A model generated the notes under the pieces. That model was not told the DNA's origin and searched no databases. It saw only the letters and a list, made by a program, of their open reading frames with translations. Below are positions 9,448-17,730 of a DNA stretch of 64,000 nucleotides, piece after piece. A program made the position numbers and the translations under genes. Source of the stretch: UBA6985 sp946536225 (GTDB taxonomy: Bacteria > Bacillota_I > Bacilli_A > RF39 > UBA660); the NCBI GenBank assembly GCA_946536225.1, contig CAMNEE010000001.1, forward strand, positions 310,001-374,000, given 5' to 3'. Positions within the stretch are counted from its first letter, which is position 1. Each line of letters opens with the position of its first letter.

Positions 9448-10857
9448 TTACTTTACCTCCTTTGCTAATTTTTGAGGTATTTCAATTACTACAGTTGTTC
9501 CTCGTTTATAATTACTTGATATACTAATTGTTCCTTTTAATGCTTCTAATAGTTTTTTAACTATAGATAAATTCAAGAATACTTTAGCATTGTAATATTT
9601 ATTATTTTTAATTTTTTCATCATTATAATTGTAGATATAAGGAAGTACTTCTTCATGTATTCCTTCACCTGTATCTTCAACTACGAATCTTAAAGTTGGA
9701 TTAGTATTTTTATCTAATAATTCAACTGTTAGATTAATTGTACCTTCTGTAGTTGTTGATACAGCATTATCAAATACTTTAGTAATTATTTGTCTTATAT
9801 GATCTGCATCTCCGTATAGTTCTGGAATATGTTCATCAATATTAGTTACTAAAGCTACATTAGTATTTATTAAATCAGAATTAACTTTATCAATTTGTTC
9901 AATAATTTTTTGAATGCTATATTTTTTATCAGTAGTACTTACTCTTTGACTATTAAGTTTATTAATATCAATTATATTTGATACTGTTTCAAGAAGTAGG
10001 TTAGAGTTATACATAATTTCATTTGCTTCTTCATATAATTCATCTGGTATTTCACCTTTGAAAGATCTAATGTCATCTGATAGACCTATTAATCCATTTA
10101 GAGGAGTACGTATTTCGTGTGACATATTTTTTAAGAATTCATTTTTATTATTGTATGCTTCTAATACTTCATTCTTAGCATTTGTTATATTTGTAATCAT
10201 TTTATAATCTGTATTTTCCATGGTTAGTATTGAAATAAATATAAGTAAGAATTCCATGGTTGTAAGAATTGCTATTTGTGGATTTATAATTTGATATAAA
10301 GCTGCAACTAATCCCGTTGAAATAATTAGTATAATTGGTATAAGTGTTGTTTTTTTATAACTTTTAATATTTTTATTAAGTAAGAATCCCCATTGGAGTA
10401 TATTAAGAGATGCATATATAGCTATGAAGTCTACAATTGTACCATATCTATAAACATGATTTATTCTTACTGGTAAAAAGAAACCTGCAATTGCAACTGT
10501 AGCACATAGAACAGTATAAGTAACTTTTATTTTTAGATATTTTTCATGATTTGATTTTTCATATACAGTAGATGCCATATAAACTGACATATAAGCAACA
10601 AAGTAAGCACTATAAATCATATATATTTTAATTAGAAAGTTTGCAATTAATACATTATAGTTTGGTGCAAAATATAAATATATCATTGTAGTTAGTTCTA
10701 ATATTAAAGCAAGTAGGTTAGAAATTAATAATTTAGTAAATATTTTTGTTTGTTCATTTATGATTCTTTTCTTGGAATAAAACAATGAAATTAACACTAT
10801 AGAAATAATGATTGTAATACCTATTGAATAACAGAAATCTAGAATATGTTTTTCCAT
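9448..10857 (-). CDS. 7TM histidine kinase-like protein, acceptor partner (ATP domain decayed)
   Basis: First gene of the pair. Seven hydrophobic helices (about 8-215) with Leu-Pro at 128-129 closing TM4. The HisKA motif MSHEIRTPL is perfect, with phospho-acceptor His247. The HATPase domain keeps an N-box Asn (DNAVSTT, Asn364) and the G1 motif DTGEGI (395-400), but the F box and ATP lid are missing and the G2 motif GTGLGL is replaced by NAKVFLNL (423-430). Autophosphorylation on its own therefore looks unlikely. There is no receiver domain. The intact His here and the intact ATP site in the next gene complement each other. Start ATG at 10857 follows GGGTGTGA. Confidence 0.88.
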   Translation of the reverse strand: MEKHILDFCYSIGITIIISIVLISLFYSKKRIINEQTKIFTKLLISNLLALILELTTMIYLYFAPNYNVLIANFLIKIYMIYSAYFVAYMSVYMASTVYEKSNHEKYLKIKVTYTVLCATVAIAGFFLPVRINHVYRYGTIVDFIAIYASLNILQWGFLLNKNIKSYKKTTLIPIILIISTGLVAALYQIINPQIAILTTMEFLLIFISILTMENTDYKMITNITNAKNEVLEAYNNKNEFLKNMSHEIRTPLNGLIGLSDDIRSFKGEIPDELYEEANEIMYNSNLLLETVSNIIDINKLNSQRVSTTDKKYSIQKIIEQIDKVNSDLINTNVALVTNIDEHIPELYGDADHIRQIITKVFDNAVSTTTEGTINLTVELLDKNTNPTLRFVVEDTGEGIHEEVLPYIYNYNDEKIKNNKYYNAKVFLNLSIVKKLLEALKGTISISSNYKRGTTVVIEIPQKLAKEVK

Positions 10858-10979
10858 TTATTTCACACCCTTATTATATATATTGTATCAATAACACTGA
10901 ATAAATTAAATATTAGTTATACAATTATTTAAAATAATTTAGTTATAGTTTATGATATATTTAATAAGGTGATGTATTG

Positions 10980-11159
10980 ATGATATGTAAGGAATGCGGA
11001 TCTAGTATGGATGGAAATATTTGTAGTAGATGAGGTTATGATAGTACTAAATATGAGACTAATAATCCTGATATAAGTGATGAAAATCTAATTAAGTTAT
11101 CTAAATATATAGAAGATTCTGTTAAAAAAAGGGGACTTAAAAAAATAAGAAGGTTTTAA
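10980..11159 (+). pseudogene. Small zinc-ribbon protein with in-frame TGA
   Basis: A 60-codon frame preceded by AAGGTGATG. It encodes a zinc ribbon, MICKECGSSM then NICSR, but the fourth metal-ligand position, expected to be Cys in CxxCGY, is TGA (11031-11033). The frame then continues through GYDSTKY and a basic helical tail (KKRGLKKIRRF) to TAA at 11157. A single base change from TGT or TGC to TGA explains it. It may be a pseudogene, an assembly error or, less likely, a selenocysteine codon. TGA as Trp is unlikely because TGA stops real genes elsewhere here and Trp would not bind zinc. Confidence 0.6.
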
Positions 11160-11173
11160 TCCTTCTTATTTTT
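11142..11173. terminator. Bidirectional terminator
   Basis: AATAAGAAGG / CCTTCTTATT stem with A-run and T-run on either side, between the zinc-ribbon frame and the convergent glycosyltransferase. Confidence 0.8.
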
Positions 11174-11192
11174 GTTTCTAATTAATCTTTCT

Positions 11193-12371
11193 TTAATTGA
11201 TTTTTTTTGTTGATTTATATTTTTCAATTACTTTTAAATAATAATCATAAGTTTCTTTAGCTATTGTTTTCCATGATTTTGCTAAACTATTTTTTGCATT
11301 TCTTTGAACTTTATTATATAGTTTTTTATCTTTAAATATTTCTTCAATTCTATCTGCAAATGAATTTATATCTTCTGGTGCAGTAAAACCATTGATATTA
11401 TTTTCAACAGTATCTGCTGTAACAGCACCTTCTACAAATAGAGTTGGAGTTTCTTGTGATGCTGCTTCTATTTGAACTAATGATGACGAATCAAACAAAG
11501 AAGGAAATAAGAATAAATTTGCTCTGTAATAAATAGATTTTAGAAGTTCTCTATCCATGATTTTTCCAGCGAGTCTTACTTCATTAGACATGTTATATTT
11601 TTTTATTCTTTTATTTAACATATTATAATCTGGTCCATCTCCAACATATATCATTTTAAAATTGAAACCTCGACCTTTTAATTCTTTTAGTGTATCAAGT
11701 ATAAAGAAAATATTTTTAATGCTAATAATTCTTCCAACAAATAGCATTACACGTTCATCTTTATTTAAATTAAATAAATTGTTTACTCTTTCTAATGATT
11801 TCTTTTTATCTTTAACAATCTCTAAATCAGTACCATTATTAATTATTTCGTATTTACCTTTATAACCATAGTTTTTATATACGTTAATTAAAGACTTATT
11901 TAGTGCAATTGAACTATAGCATTTATTATATGATTTTATTAAATGCTTAACACATAATTTAGCAAGAAATTTAGATTTTAAATATTTTTCAAATTCAAAT
12001 TCCCACCTAGTATGCATTGTAGCAATAACAGGTATATTTTTACTTTTAGCAATTCTTATTCCTAACTTTCCAATAGAAAAAGGGGAGTGGATATGAATAA
12101 TATCAAAATCTATATTCTTAAATTGTTTTTTTAGTTTTAATGGTTCTAGATCAGGTATAGCAAGTCTATAGTCGGCTACTATAACTGGAATACTATCAAT
12201 CTGAATTGTATTGCACGGAAAAACATAATTATTGTCATTTGTTTTTGGTATTACTAATGTAACATCAGCATACTCACTAAGATTTTTAACAAGATTCTCA
12301 ACTACAACTACAACTCCATCAACATTTGGATACCATTCATCTATAAAAATTCCTATTTTTAACTTTTCCAT
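11193..12371 (-). CDS. GT4-family glycosyltransferase, probably lipid glucosyltransferase
   Basis: GT-B fold enzyme of 392 aa. The N-terminal acceptor half begins KIGIFIDEWYPNVDGV, typical of diacylglycerol glucosyltransferases of Mollicutes and streptococci. The C-terminal half has the nucleotide-sugar region (FVGRI, then IYVGDGP) and the EX7E-type segment around DSSSLVQIEAASQETP. The likely role is adding glucose to diacylglycerol or a glycolipid at the inner membrane face; the exact acceptor is inferred. The ATG at 12371 is preferred to a GTG three codons upstream. It is divergent from a PAP2 membrane protein 58 bases away, which may act on the same lipid pool. Confidence 0.8.
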   Translation of the reverse strand: MEKLKIGIFIDEWYPNVDGVVVVVENLVKNLSEYADVTLVIPKTNDNNYVFPCNTIQIDSIPVIVADYRLAIPDLEPLKLKKQFKNIDFDIIHIHSPFSIGKLGIRIAKSKNIPVIATMHTRWEFEFEKYLKSKFLAKLCVKHLIKSYNKCYSSIALNKSLINVYKNYGYKGKYEIINNGTDLEIVKDKKKSLERVNNLFNLNKDERVMLFVGRIISIKNIFFILDTLKELKGRGFNFKMIYVGDGPDYNMLNKRIKKYNMSNEVRLAGKIMDRELLKSIYYRANLFLFPSLFDSSSLVQIEAASQETPTLFVEGAVTADTVENNINGFTAPEDINSFADRIEEIFKDKKLYNKVQRNAKNSLAKSWKTIAKETYDYYLKVIEKYKSTKKIN

Positions 12372-12411
12372 AATTATCACTATTAATATAATAGCATATG
12401 TTCAGTTCAAA

Positions 12412-12420
12412 TGTTATAAT
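12412..12420 (+). promoter_or_regulatory. Extended -10 promoter (TGTTATAAT), near-leaderless
   Basis: The -10 ends only 9 bases before the ATG at 12430, so transcription would start at or next to the start codon. No Shine-Dalgarno sequence lies between them. Confidence 0.55.
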
Positions 12421-12429
12421 ATTATCATT

Positions 12430-13056
12430 ATGAAGAAGTATTATAGATATTTAAAATTGATTATTTTTACAATGGGAACTCAAGCGTTAATATATTTTTT
12501 AATTAAGTTTTTTATAAAAGATTATAATGCTATTGGTTCTTTTTTAAATGTTCCTTTAATAAAGCCATTTGTATTCTTTTATGATTCATGGTATCCATTT
12601 ATTCTTTTGAATACTTTTTTAATATTTAAAAGTGGGGGGAAAACTTTTAATTATTTGATTGTGACTATGTTACTTGTAGCTTTTATGTCTCAAATAACAT
12701 TTCTTGTTTATCCAACAATATTATCAAGACCAAATTTTGAGGTTAACAATATAATTGATTGGCTATTAGATTTTACATATAAAAGCGATACTCCAGCAGT
12801 AAACTGTTTACCTTCAATGCATTGTAATTATTGTTTTGTAACAAGTTATTATATATTACAAGCTAGTGACTTAAAGAAAAGAAATAAAGTCTTTATTATT
12901 ACATATTCATTTATGATAGTATTATCAACTTTATTTGTAAAACAACATATAATAGAAGATGTAATTCTTGCTTTTATATATTCTAGTTTAGTAATAACAC
13001 TAGTTCATTTTAATAAAAAGAATATTGATAAATTATTTGATAAATTAAACATATAA
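12430..13056 (+). CDS. PAP2-superfamily membrane protein
   Basis: A 208-aa protein with about five or six hydrophobic helices. The PAP2 phosphatase signature is visible as LPSMHCNY (motif 2) and VKQHIIEDV (motif 3, with catalytic His and Asp). Motif 1 is not obvious. It resembles the inositol-phosphorylceramide-synthase-like and lipid-phosphatase branch rather than undecaprenyl pyrophosphatases. A role in lipid or glycolipid phosphate turnover is suggested by its divergent neighbour, a lipid-type glycosyltransferase. The frame stays open for 66 codons upstream, across the divergent gene, but the -10 box at 12412 makes the ATG at 12430 the sensible start; the mRNA may be leaderless. Confidence 0.78.
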   Translation: MKKYYRYLKLIIFTMGTQALIYFLIKFFIKDYNAIGSFLNVPLIKPFVFFYDSWYPFILLNTFLIFKSGGKTFNYLIVTMLLVAFMSQITFLVYPTILSRPNFEVNNIIDWLLDFTYKSDTPAVNCLPSMHCNYCFVTSYYILQASDLKKRNKVFIITYSFMIVLSTLFVKQHIIEDVILAFIYSSLVITLVHFNKKNIDKLFDKLNI

Positions 13057-13075
13057 ATTAATTTGTTAAAAATAA

Positions 13076-13107
13076 AAATACTCTGATGAAATTCAGAGTA
13101 TTTTTTA
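13076..13107. terminator. Bidirectional terminator
   Basis: AATACTCTGA / TTCAGAGTATT hairpin with a T-run, between the PAP2 gene and the convergent PHP gene. Confidence 0.85.
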
Positions 13108-13968
13108 TTTATTTAATTTGTCAAGAAGGGATAGTTTTCTTATTTTAAGATTATTATTTTTACCAGTTCCTAGTTTTATATCTGGTTTAACAGACTCGCC
13201 ATGAAAGTCACTTCCACCACTTATTAATAGATTATATTTATTTGCTATATCTAAATAATAATTCATTTCATTCTTAGTATGACTAGAGTGATATACTTCG
13301 ATTCCTTTTAATCCTTGGTCAATCATATTCCTTAATAGTATTAAGAATTCTTTTTCCTCTAGTTCAAGTGTTTTAGGATTGGCAAGTATTGGAATACCAC
13401 CACTATTAGTAATTAATTCTAAACACTCTTGATATGGTAATCCTTTACCTGTTTGTCTTGTTTTTTCATATGCTGCTATCAAATATTTATCAAATGCATC
13501 TTGTACAGTTGATGCGTATCCATATTTTATACAAAGTTTTGCAAGATCAGGTCTTCCTAGGTTATGATTAGCATTAATTAATGCTTTAATATCTTCATAA
13601 TCAAATTTAATGCCATAATCTCTTTTTATTTGTTCCATTATTGATAAAACAGATTGAAGACTGTTATTTTTAAGTTCAATCATTTTACTATTTAATGCCT
13701 TATCATCTAAATTAATATCATATCCTAGAATATGCATTCTTCCTTTTTTAGTTTTAGCAGATAGTTCAATACCATTAATTATTTTTATTCCGCTTTCTTG
13801 TATAATTGGATTATTTCTATCTATTGTTTTAATGCCAGCAATTGTGTCGTGATCTGTTATTGCCATGGTTCCAATGTTATTCTTTATAGCTTTTTTTACT
13901 AAATCTAGGGGACTTAAATCTCCATCAGAATAATTAGTTTGAGTATGCATATCGATTAGTTTTTCCAT
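13105..13968 (-). CDS. PHP-domain phosphoesterase (TrpH/YciV-like)
   Basis: PHP-fold metal-dependent phosphoesterase of 287 aa, similar in layout to nucleoside 3',5'-bisphosphate phosphatase/RNase AM proteins. The second motif ITDHDT, the ligand NGIELS, HILGYD and the final GGSDFHG are all normal. The first motif is unusual: the family has DLHTHT, here it is DMHTQT, so the second His of HxH is Gln10. That removes one metal ligand and may weaken one metal site. The gene sits one base from the MBL-fold gene at 13970 and the two are followed by coaD upstream, forming a three-gene minus-strand operon (coaD, MBL, PHP). Confidence 0.82.
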   Translation of the reverse strand: MEKLIDMHTQTNYSDGDLSPLDLVKKAIKNNIGTMAITDHDTIAGIKTIDRNNPIIQESGIKIINGIELSAKTKKGRMHILGYDINLDDKALNSKMIELKNNSLQSVLSIMEQIKRDYGIKFDYEDIKALINANHNLGRPDLAKLCIKYGYASTVQDAFDKYLIAAYEKTRQTGKGLPYQECLELITNSGGIPILANPKTLELEEKEFLILLRNMIDQGLKGIEVYHSSHTKNEMNYYLDIANKYNLLISGGSDFHGESVKPDIKLGTGKNNNLKIRKLSLLDKLNK

Positions 13969-13969
13969 A

Positions 13970-14785
13970 TTATTTTCTCCTTAATACGTATTCTTTACCT
14001 TCAACGGCTGCTTCTACATTTTCAAAGTATTCTTTTGCTTCTTTAACATAATTCTCTTTATCTGTTTCAGGCCAGAAATGAGTTAAAATTAATTGTTTAG
14101 CATTAGCTTTTTCAGCTATTTGGGCAGCTTCATGAGCAAATAAATGATAGTCTTCTGCTCGATACTCACCACGTAGATAAGTAGACTCACATATGAATAG
14201 GTCACTATTCTTTGCAAATGTTTTTAAATCATTTTTAGTTCCTGTATCTCCTGAATAAACAATAGTTCCAAAGTCAGTCTTAATTTTAAAAGCATAACTT
14301 TCAATTGGATGTGGTACTTTAATAGATTCAAAGTAAATATTATCAAAATTTAATTTTGTTGAAATCTTATTTAAATTTATACCAGCAACTTCTGCATATT
14401 TTTTTATATAATCATAATCATGCATATGAACTGTTTCACTTTTTGATGCACCCCAGCCATCAGAATCAGTATATGAAATATTTCTTGTTTCAAATGACTC
14501 AGGTATATATAAATCTGGTGTTCCATCAATATATCCATATTTTTTATAAACATATATTGTTTGCAATAGAGAAGCTAGGTCACCAATATGATCTGGATGT
14601 AGGTGAGAGATAAATATTTTTAAATTATTTAAGTCTTCCTTCATATTTAATAATCTGGTAGAACCATTTCCACAATCAAGTAGGATATTGTATTTATCAT
14701 CTTTAATTAAATAACCAGGACAGTTTAAATCTCCTTTAGGGTAAGGTGCAACCGTTCCTAATATTCTTAATTTTGTTTCACTCAT
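13970..14785 (-). CDS. MBL-fold metal-dependent hydrolase (RNase Z-like family)
   Basis: Metallo-beta-lactamase fold enzyme of 271 aa. The diagnostic HxHxDH is present as ISHLHPDHIGDL. The later metal Asp is in YSGDTG and the last His in LTHFWPET. This subfamily (COG1234-like) includes RNase Z and phosphodiesterases, but the long tRNA-binding exosite arm of RNase Z is not evident, so a general phosphodiesterase or hydrolase role is safer. It directly abuts coaD upstream (stop and start touch) and PHP downstream, so the three are co-transcribed. Intact by inspection. Confidence 0.82.
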   Translation of the reverse strand: MSETKLRILGTVAPYPKGDLNCPGYLIKDDKYNILLDCGNGSTRLLNMKEDLNNLKIFISHLHPDHIGDLASLLQTIYVYKKYGYIDGTPDLYIPESFETRNISYTDSDGWGASKSETVHMHDYDYIKKYAEVAGINLNKISTKLNFDNIYFESIKVPHPIESYAFKIKTDFGTIVYSGDTGTKNDLKTFAKNSDLFICESTYLRGEYRAEDYHLFAHEAAQIAEKANAKQLILTHFWPETDKENYVKEAKEYFENVEAAVEGKEYVLRRK

Positions 14786-15274
14786 TTAAATCATTCCTTT
14801 CTTAATTAACATTCTTTCTTTAACAATTGGATCAACATATTTACTAATATCTTTATTAAGATTAAATACTTCTTTTACCATGCTTGATGATACAAATTGG
14901 TATTCTTTATCTGCAAATAGGCAAACTGTATTTACTTCATTATTTGATATTTCTTTGTTAATTTGTTGTAGTTGAACTTCATAATCATAGTCACTTAAAC
15001 TTCTAAGTCCTCGAATGATTGCTTTGCATTCATTAAGAAGTGCTACATCAACTGCAGCACCACTTGCAGATATTACTTTTACATTGTTCATTTTTTTGTA
15101 TAATTCTTTAATTATTTCCATTCTTTCTTCGATAGTAAAGAATCCATTTTTCTTTGAAGGATTTTGCATAACTGCAATTACTACTTCATCAAATAAATCA
15201 CTTGCTTGTTCAACAATATTCATGTGTTCTTTAGTAATTGGATCAAAACTTCCTGGATATAAAACTTTTGTCAT
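14786..15274 (-). CDS. coaD: Phosphopantetheine adenylyltransferase
   Basis: Coenzyme A biosynthesis, fourth step: transfers AMP from ATP to 4'-phosphopantetheine. The protein begins MTKVLYPGSFDPIT; the nucleotidyltransferase motif TxGH appears as TKEH, with Gly replaced by Glu. RGLRSLSDYDYE and the late ISSS-type segment (FVSSSMVKE) are as in the family. The ATG at 15274 is chosen because AGAGGA lies just upstream; the frame extends 31 codons further but across the promoter. 162 aa is the typical length. First gene of a three-gene operon with MBL and PHP hydrolases, divergent from a LysR regulator. Confidence 0.93.
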   Translation of the reverse strand: MTKVLYPGSFDPITKEHMNIVEQASDLFDEVVIAVMQNPSKKNGFFTIEERMEIIKELYKKMNNVKVISASGAAVDVALLNECKAIIRGLRSLSDYDYEVQLQQINKEISNNEVNTVCLFADKEYQFVSSSMVKEVFNLNKDISKYVDPIVKERMLIKKGMI

Positions 15275-15365
15275 AATGTATTCCTCTTTTCTACTTGTAT
15301 TATATTTTATTATTTGATATAACAAAAATACATATTTATTATGTTTATCATAACAGGAGGTTATC

Positions 15366-16259
15366 ATGAATATTGACTTTGAATTATATAGAATATTCTA
15401 TGTTGTAGCCAATCACTCAAATATAACCAAAGCAAGTGAAGAATTAAATATATCTCAACCTGCAATAAGTAAATCAATTAAAAATCTAGAAGAACAATTA
15501 GGTGGAAAGTTATTTGTTAGAACTAAACGTGGAGTTGTTCTTACTGAAGAAGGTAAGGAATTCTATAATTATATAAAACAAGCAATTGAATATATTAATA
15601 ATGCTGAAAATAAGTTTACTGATTTAATTAATTTAGAAACAGGTTGTATAAAAATTGGTATTAATACAACATTAACAAAAGAGTTTCTTCTTCCATATCT
15701 AGAAGAATTCCACTTGCTATATCCTAAAATAGATATTCAGATAGTAACGGGTTTAGCAAATGATTTAATGCCTAAATTAAGAAATGGATTAATAGACATT
15801 GTAATACTTAATTTAACTGATAAGAATTATGGTAATGATATAGATATTATAAAATGTAAAAAAGTAAATGATTGTTTTGTGGTAAATAAAAAATATAAAG
15901 ATTTAGCTTTAAAAGAGTTATCTTTAAAAGAATTAAACAATTATCCTTTAATATTACAAGCTAAGGGATCAAATACAAGAGAGTTTTTAGATAATATTGC
16001 AAGAGAAAGTGGAGTAGTACTTAAACCTAATATTGAACTTGCAAGTTATACGCTTGTAGTTGAATTTTCTAAAATAGGTCTTGGTATTGGTTATGTAACT
16101 AAAGAATATATAAAAGATGCAATTAAGAATGGAGATCTATTTGAATTAAAGATAAAAGAAAAAATTCCTAGTAGATATATAGGAATAGCATTATCAAATA
16201 ATCATGTACCTAACTTTAGTACAAAGAAACTTATAGAAATAATTACTAAAAAGAATTAA
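15366..16259 (+). CDS. LysR-family transcriptional regulator
   Basis: N-terminal winged helix-turn-helix (about residues 1-60; NITKASEELNISQPAISKSIKNLE) followed by a periplasmic-binding-protein-like effector domain. 297 aa is normal. The start is fixed by a strong AGGAGG seven bases upstream. It is divergently transcribed from coaD with a 91-base gap, the usual arrangement for a LysR regulator and its target, so the coaD-MBL-PHP operon may be regulated by it. The effector ligand cannot be told from sequence. Confidence 0.92.
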   Translation: MNIDFELYRIFYVVANHSNITKASEELNISQPAISKSIKNLEEQLGGKLFVRTKRGVVLTEEGKEFYNYIKQAIEYINNAENKFTDLINLETGCIKIGINTTLTKEFLLPYLEEFHLLYPKIDIQIVTGLANDLMPKLRNGLIDIVILNLTDKNYGNDIDIIKCKKVNDCFVVNKKYKDLALKELSLKELNNYPLILQAKGSNTREFLDNIARESGVVLKPNIELASYTLVVEFSKIGLGIGYVTKEYIKDAIKNGDLFELKIKEKIPSRYIGIALSNNHVPNFSTKKLIEIITKKN

Positions 16260-16262
16260 AAA

Positions 16263-16291
16263 AAGGATTTCAATATAGTTTGAAATCCTTA
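16263..16291 (+). terminator. Terminator of LysR gene
   Basis: AAGGATTTCA / TTGAAATCCTT stem with a short AT loop. Confidence 0.8.
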
Positions 16292-16303
16292 TTATTTTCT
16301 AAC

Positions 16304-16332
16304 AAAAAAAACTAACCAAGTGGTTAGTTTAT
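16304..16332 (-). terminator. Terminator of tRNA-Met gene
   Basis: AACTAACC / GGTTAGTT stem; on the minus strand it ends in a run of T, just downstream of the tRNA. Confidence 0.85.
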
Positions 16333-16339
16333 TATCAAA

Positions 16340-16416
16340 TGGTAGCGACGGGGAGATTCGAACTCTCGACCTGCCGGGTATGAACCGGATGCTCTAGCCA
16401 GCTGAGCTACATCGCC
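16340..16416 (-). tRNA. tRNA-Met (anticodon CAT), elongator type
   Basis: 77-nt cloverleaf including encoded CCA. The loop TTCATAC gives anticodon CAT. The D-loop region and acceptor (starting GGCGATG) closely match the Bacillus elongator tRNA-Met rather than the initiator or the Ile-lysidine tRNA. A G-U pair at the acceptor end and one mismatch each at the anticodon-stem base and in the T-stem are tolerable. It stands alone with its own terminator. Confidence 0.95.
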
Positions 16417-16502
16417 ATTTCTTTAAGAACAAAGATATAATAACATATAATTATTTATTAAGTCAATAACAAATTATACGTATATTTATTTGAAACTTAT
16501 CA

Positions 16503-16511
16503 TGCTATAAT
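16503..16511 (+). promoter_or_regulatory. Extended -10 promoter of Fe-ADH gene
   Basis: TGCTATAAT, with no properly spaced -35; transcription would start about 20 bases before the ATG at 16536. Confidence 0.55.
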
Positions 16512-16535
16512 TGTTTTGAGAATAGGAGAATATTC

Positions 16536-17690
16536 ATGATAAATAAAATGATTTTAAATGGTACTGCTTATTTTGGCTTTGGTTCAAGAGAAAAGTTGAT
16601 TGAAGAAATAAATGGAAGAGGTTATAAAAGAATACTATTAGTAAGTGATGAAGGCTTAATTAAGGCTGGAGTTACTAAGATGGTTAGTAAACTTTTAGAT
16701 AAAGAGAAAATAAATTATACACTTTTTACAGGAGTCGAAGCTAATCCTTCAATAGAAAATGTTCTAAAAGGAGTAAGTGTTGCTGTTGATAATGAAGTAG
16801 ATGCAATTGTTGCTGTTGGTGGAGGCTCTGTAATTGATGCTTCCAAAGCTATAGCTATAATTATAGCTAATCCAGAATTTGGTGATGTTAGAAGTTTAAA
16901 TGGTCTTGCTTCAACTAAGAATAAATGTTTACCAATTATAGCACTTCCTACAACTGCAGGAACAGCTGCAGAAGTAACAATTAATTATGTAATAAGTGAT
17001 AATGAGAATAGAAAAAAAATGGTATGTGTTGATCCTCACGATATTCCTGAAGTATCTATAATTGATACTGAACTTATGAGTAAAATGCCTGCAAGTTTAG
17101 CAGCGGCAACAGGAATGGATGCCTTAACTCATGCGATGGAAGGCTATATTACTAAAGGTTCATTCTTAATGAGTGATATGTTCCATATAAATGCGATGGC
17201 ACTTATTTATAAAAACTTAGATGCGTTTGTTAATAAACATGATATGGATGCTTTGGAACGAATAGCATATGGAGAATATATAGCCGGGATGGGATTTTCT
17301 AACTCAGGTCTTGGAATAGTACATTCTCTTGCACATTCACTTGGTAGTTTTGCACATATTCCTCATGGAGAAGCATGTGCTGTTATGCTTCCTCATGTAT
17401 TAAGGTTTAATGGTAAAGTGGCAGTAGATGCTTATAAAGACATGGGACGTGCCTTTGGACTTGATATGAATGATTTAAATGATGATGAAGTTATAGAAAA
17501 GTTGGTAGATGCTGTTCGTGACTTATCCATTAAAGTTGGAATTAAACAAACCTTAAAAGAACTTGGTGTTGATAAAGACTTAATTAATGACATGGCTTTA
17601 ACTGCTCTTAATGATATATGTACATCTGGTAATCCAAGAGAAGTTACTCTTGATGACTTAGTAAATTTATATTTAGAAACTTATGAATAA
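16536..17690 (+). CDS. Iron-containing alcohol dehydrogenase
   Basis: Group III (Fe-type) NAD(P)-dependent alcohol dehydrogenase, 384 aa. The nucleotide-binding GGGSVIDASKA, the PTTAGTAAE segment, and metal-binding His/Asp residues in MDALTHAMEGY and LAHSLGSFAHIPHGEA are present. It probably reduces an aldehyde (for example acetaldehyde or butyraldehyde) in fermentation, or acts on a diol; substrate is not readable. ATG at 16536 follows AGGAG. Own promoter and terminator, so monocistronic. Confidence 0.92.
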   Translation: MINKMILNGTAYFGFGSREKLIEEINGRGYKRILLVSDEGLIKAGVTKMVSKLLDKEKINYTLFTGVEANPSIENVLKGVSVAVDNEVDAIVAVGGGSVIDASKAIAIIIANPEFGDVRSLNGLASTKNKCLPIIALPTTAGTAAEVTINYVISDNENRKKMVCVDPHDIPEVSIIDTELMSKMPASLAAATGMDALTHAMEGYITKGSFLMSDMFHINAMALIYKNLDAFVNKHDMDALERIAYGEYIAGMGFSNSGLGIVHSLAHSLGSFAHIPHGEACAVMLPHVLRFNGKVAVDAYKDMGRAFGLDMNDLNDDEVIEKLVDAVRDLSIKVGIKQTLKELGVDKDLINDMALTALNDICTSGNPREVTLDDLVNLYLETYE

Positions 17691-17715
17691 GATTTAGGTC
17701 TTATTCTTTTTTTTT
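17686..17715 (+). terminator. Terminator of Fe-ADH gene
   Basis: AATAAGA / TCTTATT stem (includes the stop codon) followed by C and about nine T. Confidence 0.85.
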
Positions 17716-17730
17716 ATTTTCTTATATGAT

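Noticed and set aside
11031..11075. Bacterial SECIS element after the TGA
   Set aside because: Only a four-base TAGT/ACTA stem can be drawn; no convincing loop or stem.
10980..11159. TGA read as Trp (Mycoplasma-type code)
   Set aside because: TGA ends real genes at five overlaps, Trp codons in conserved positions are TGG, and Trp would not be a zinc ligand.
12232..12429. Longer PAP2 start at 12232
   Set aside because: It would run across the divergent glycosyltransferase start and the TGTTATAAT promoter.
14356..14613. Frame antisense to the MBL gene
   Set aside because: Shadow frame without ribosome site or protein features.
15015..15317. Frame antisense to coaD
   Set aside because: Shadow of a well-identified gene.
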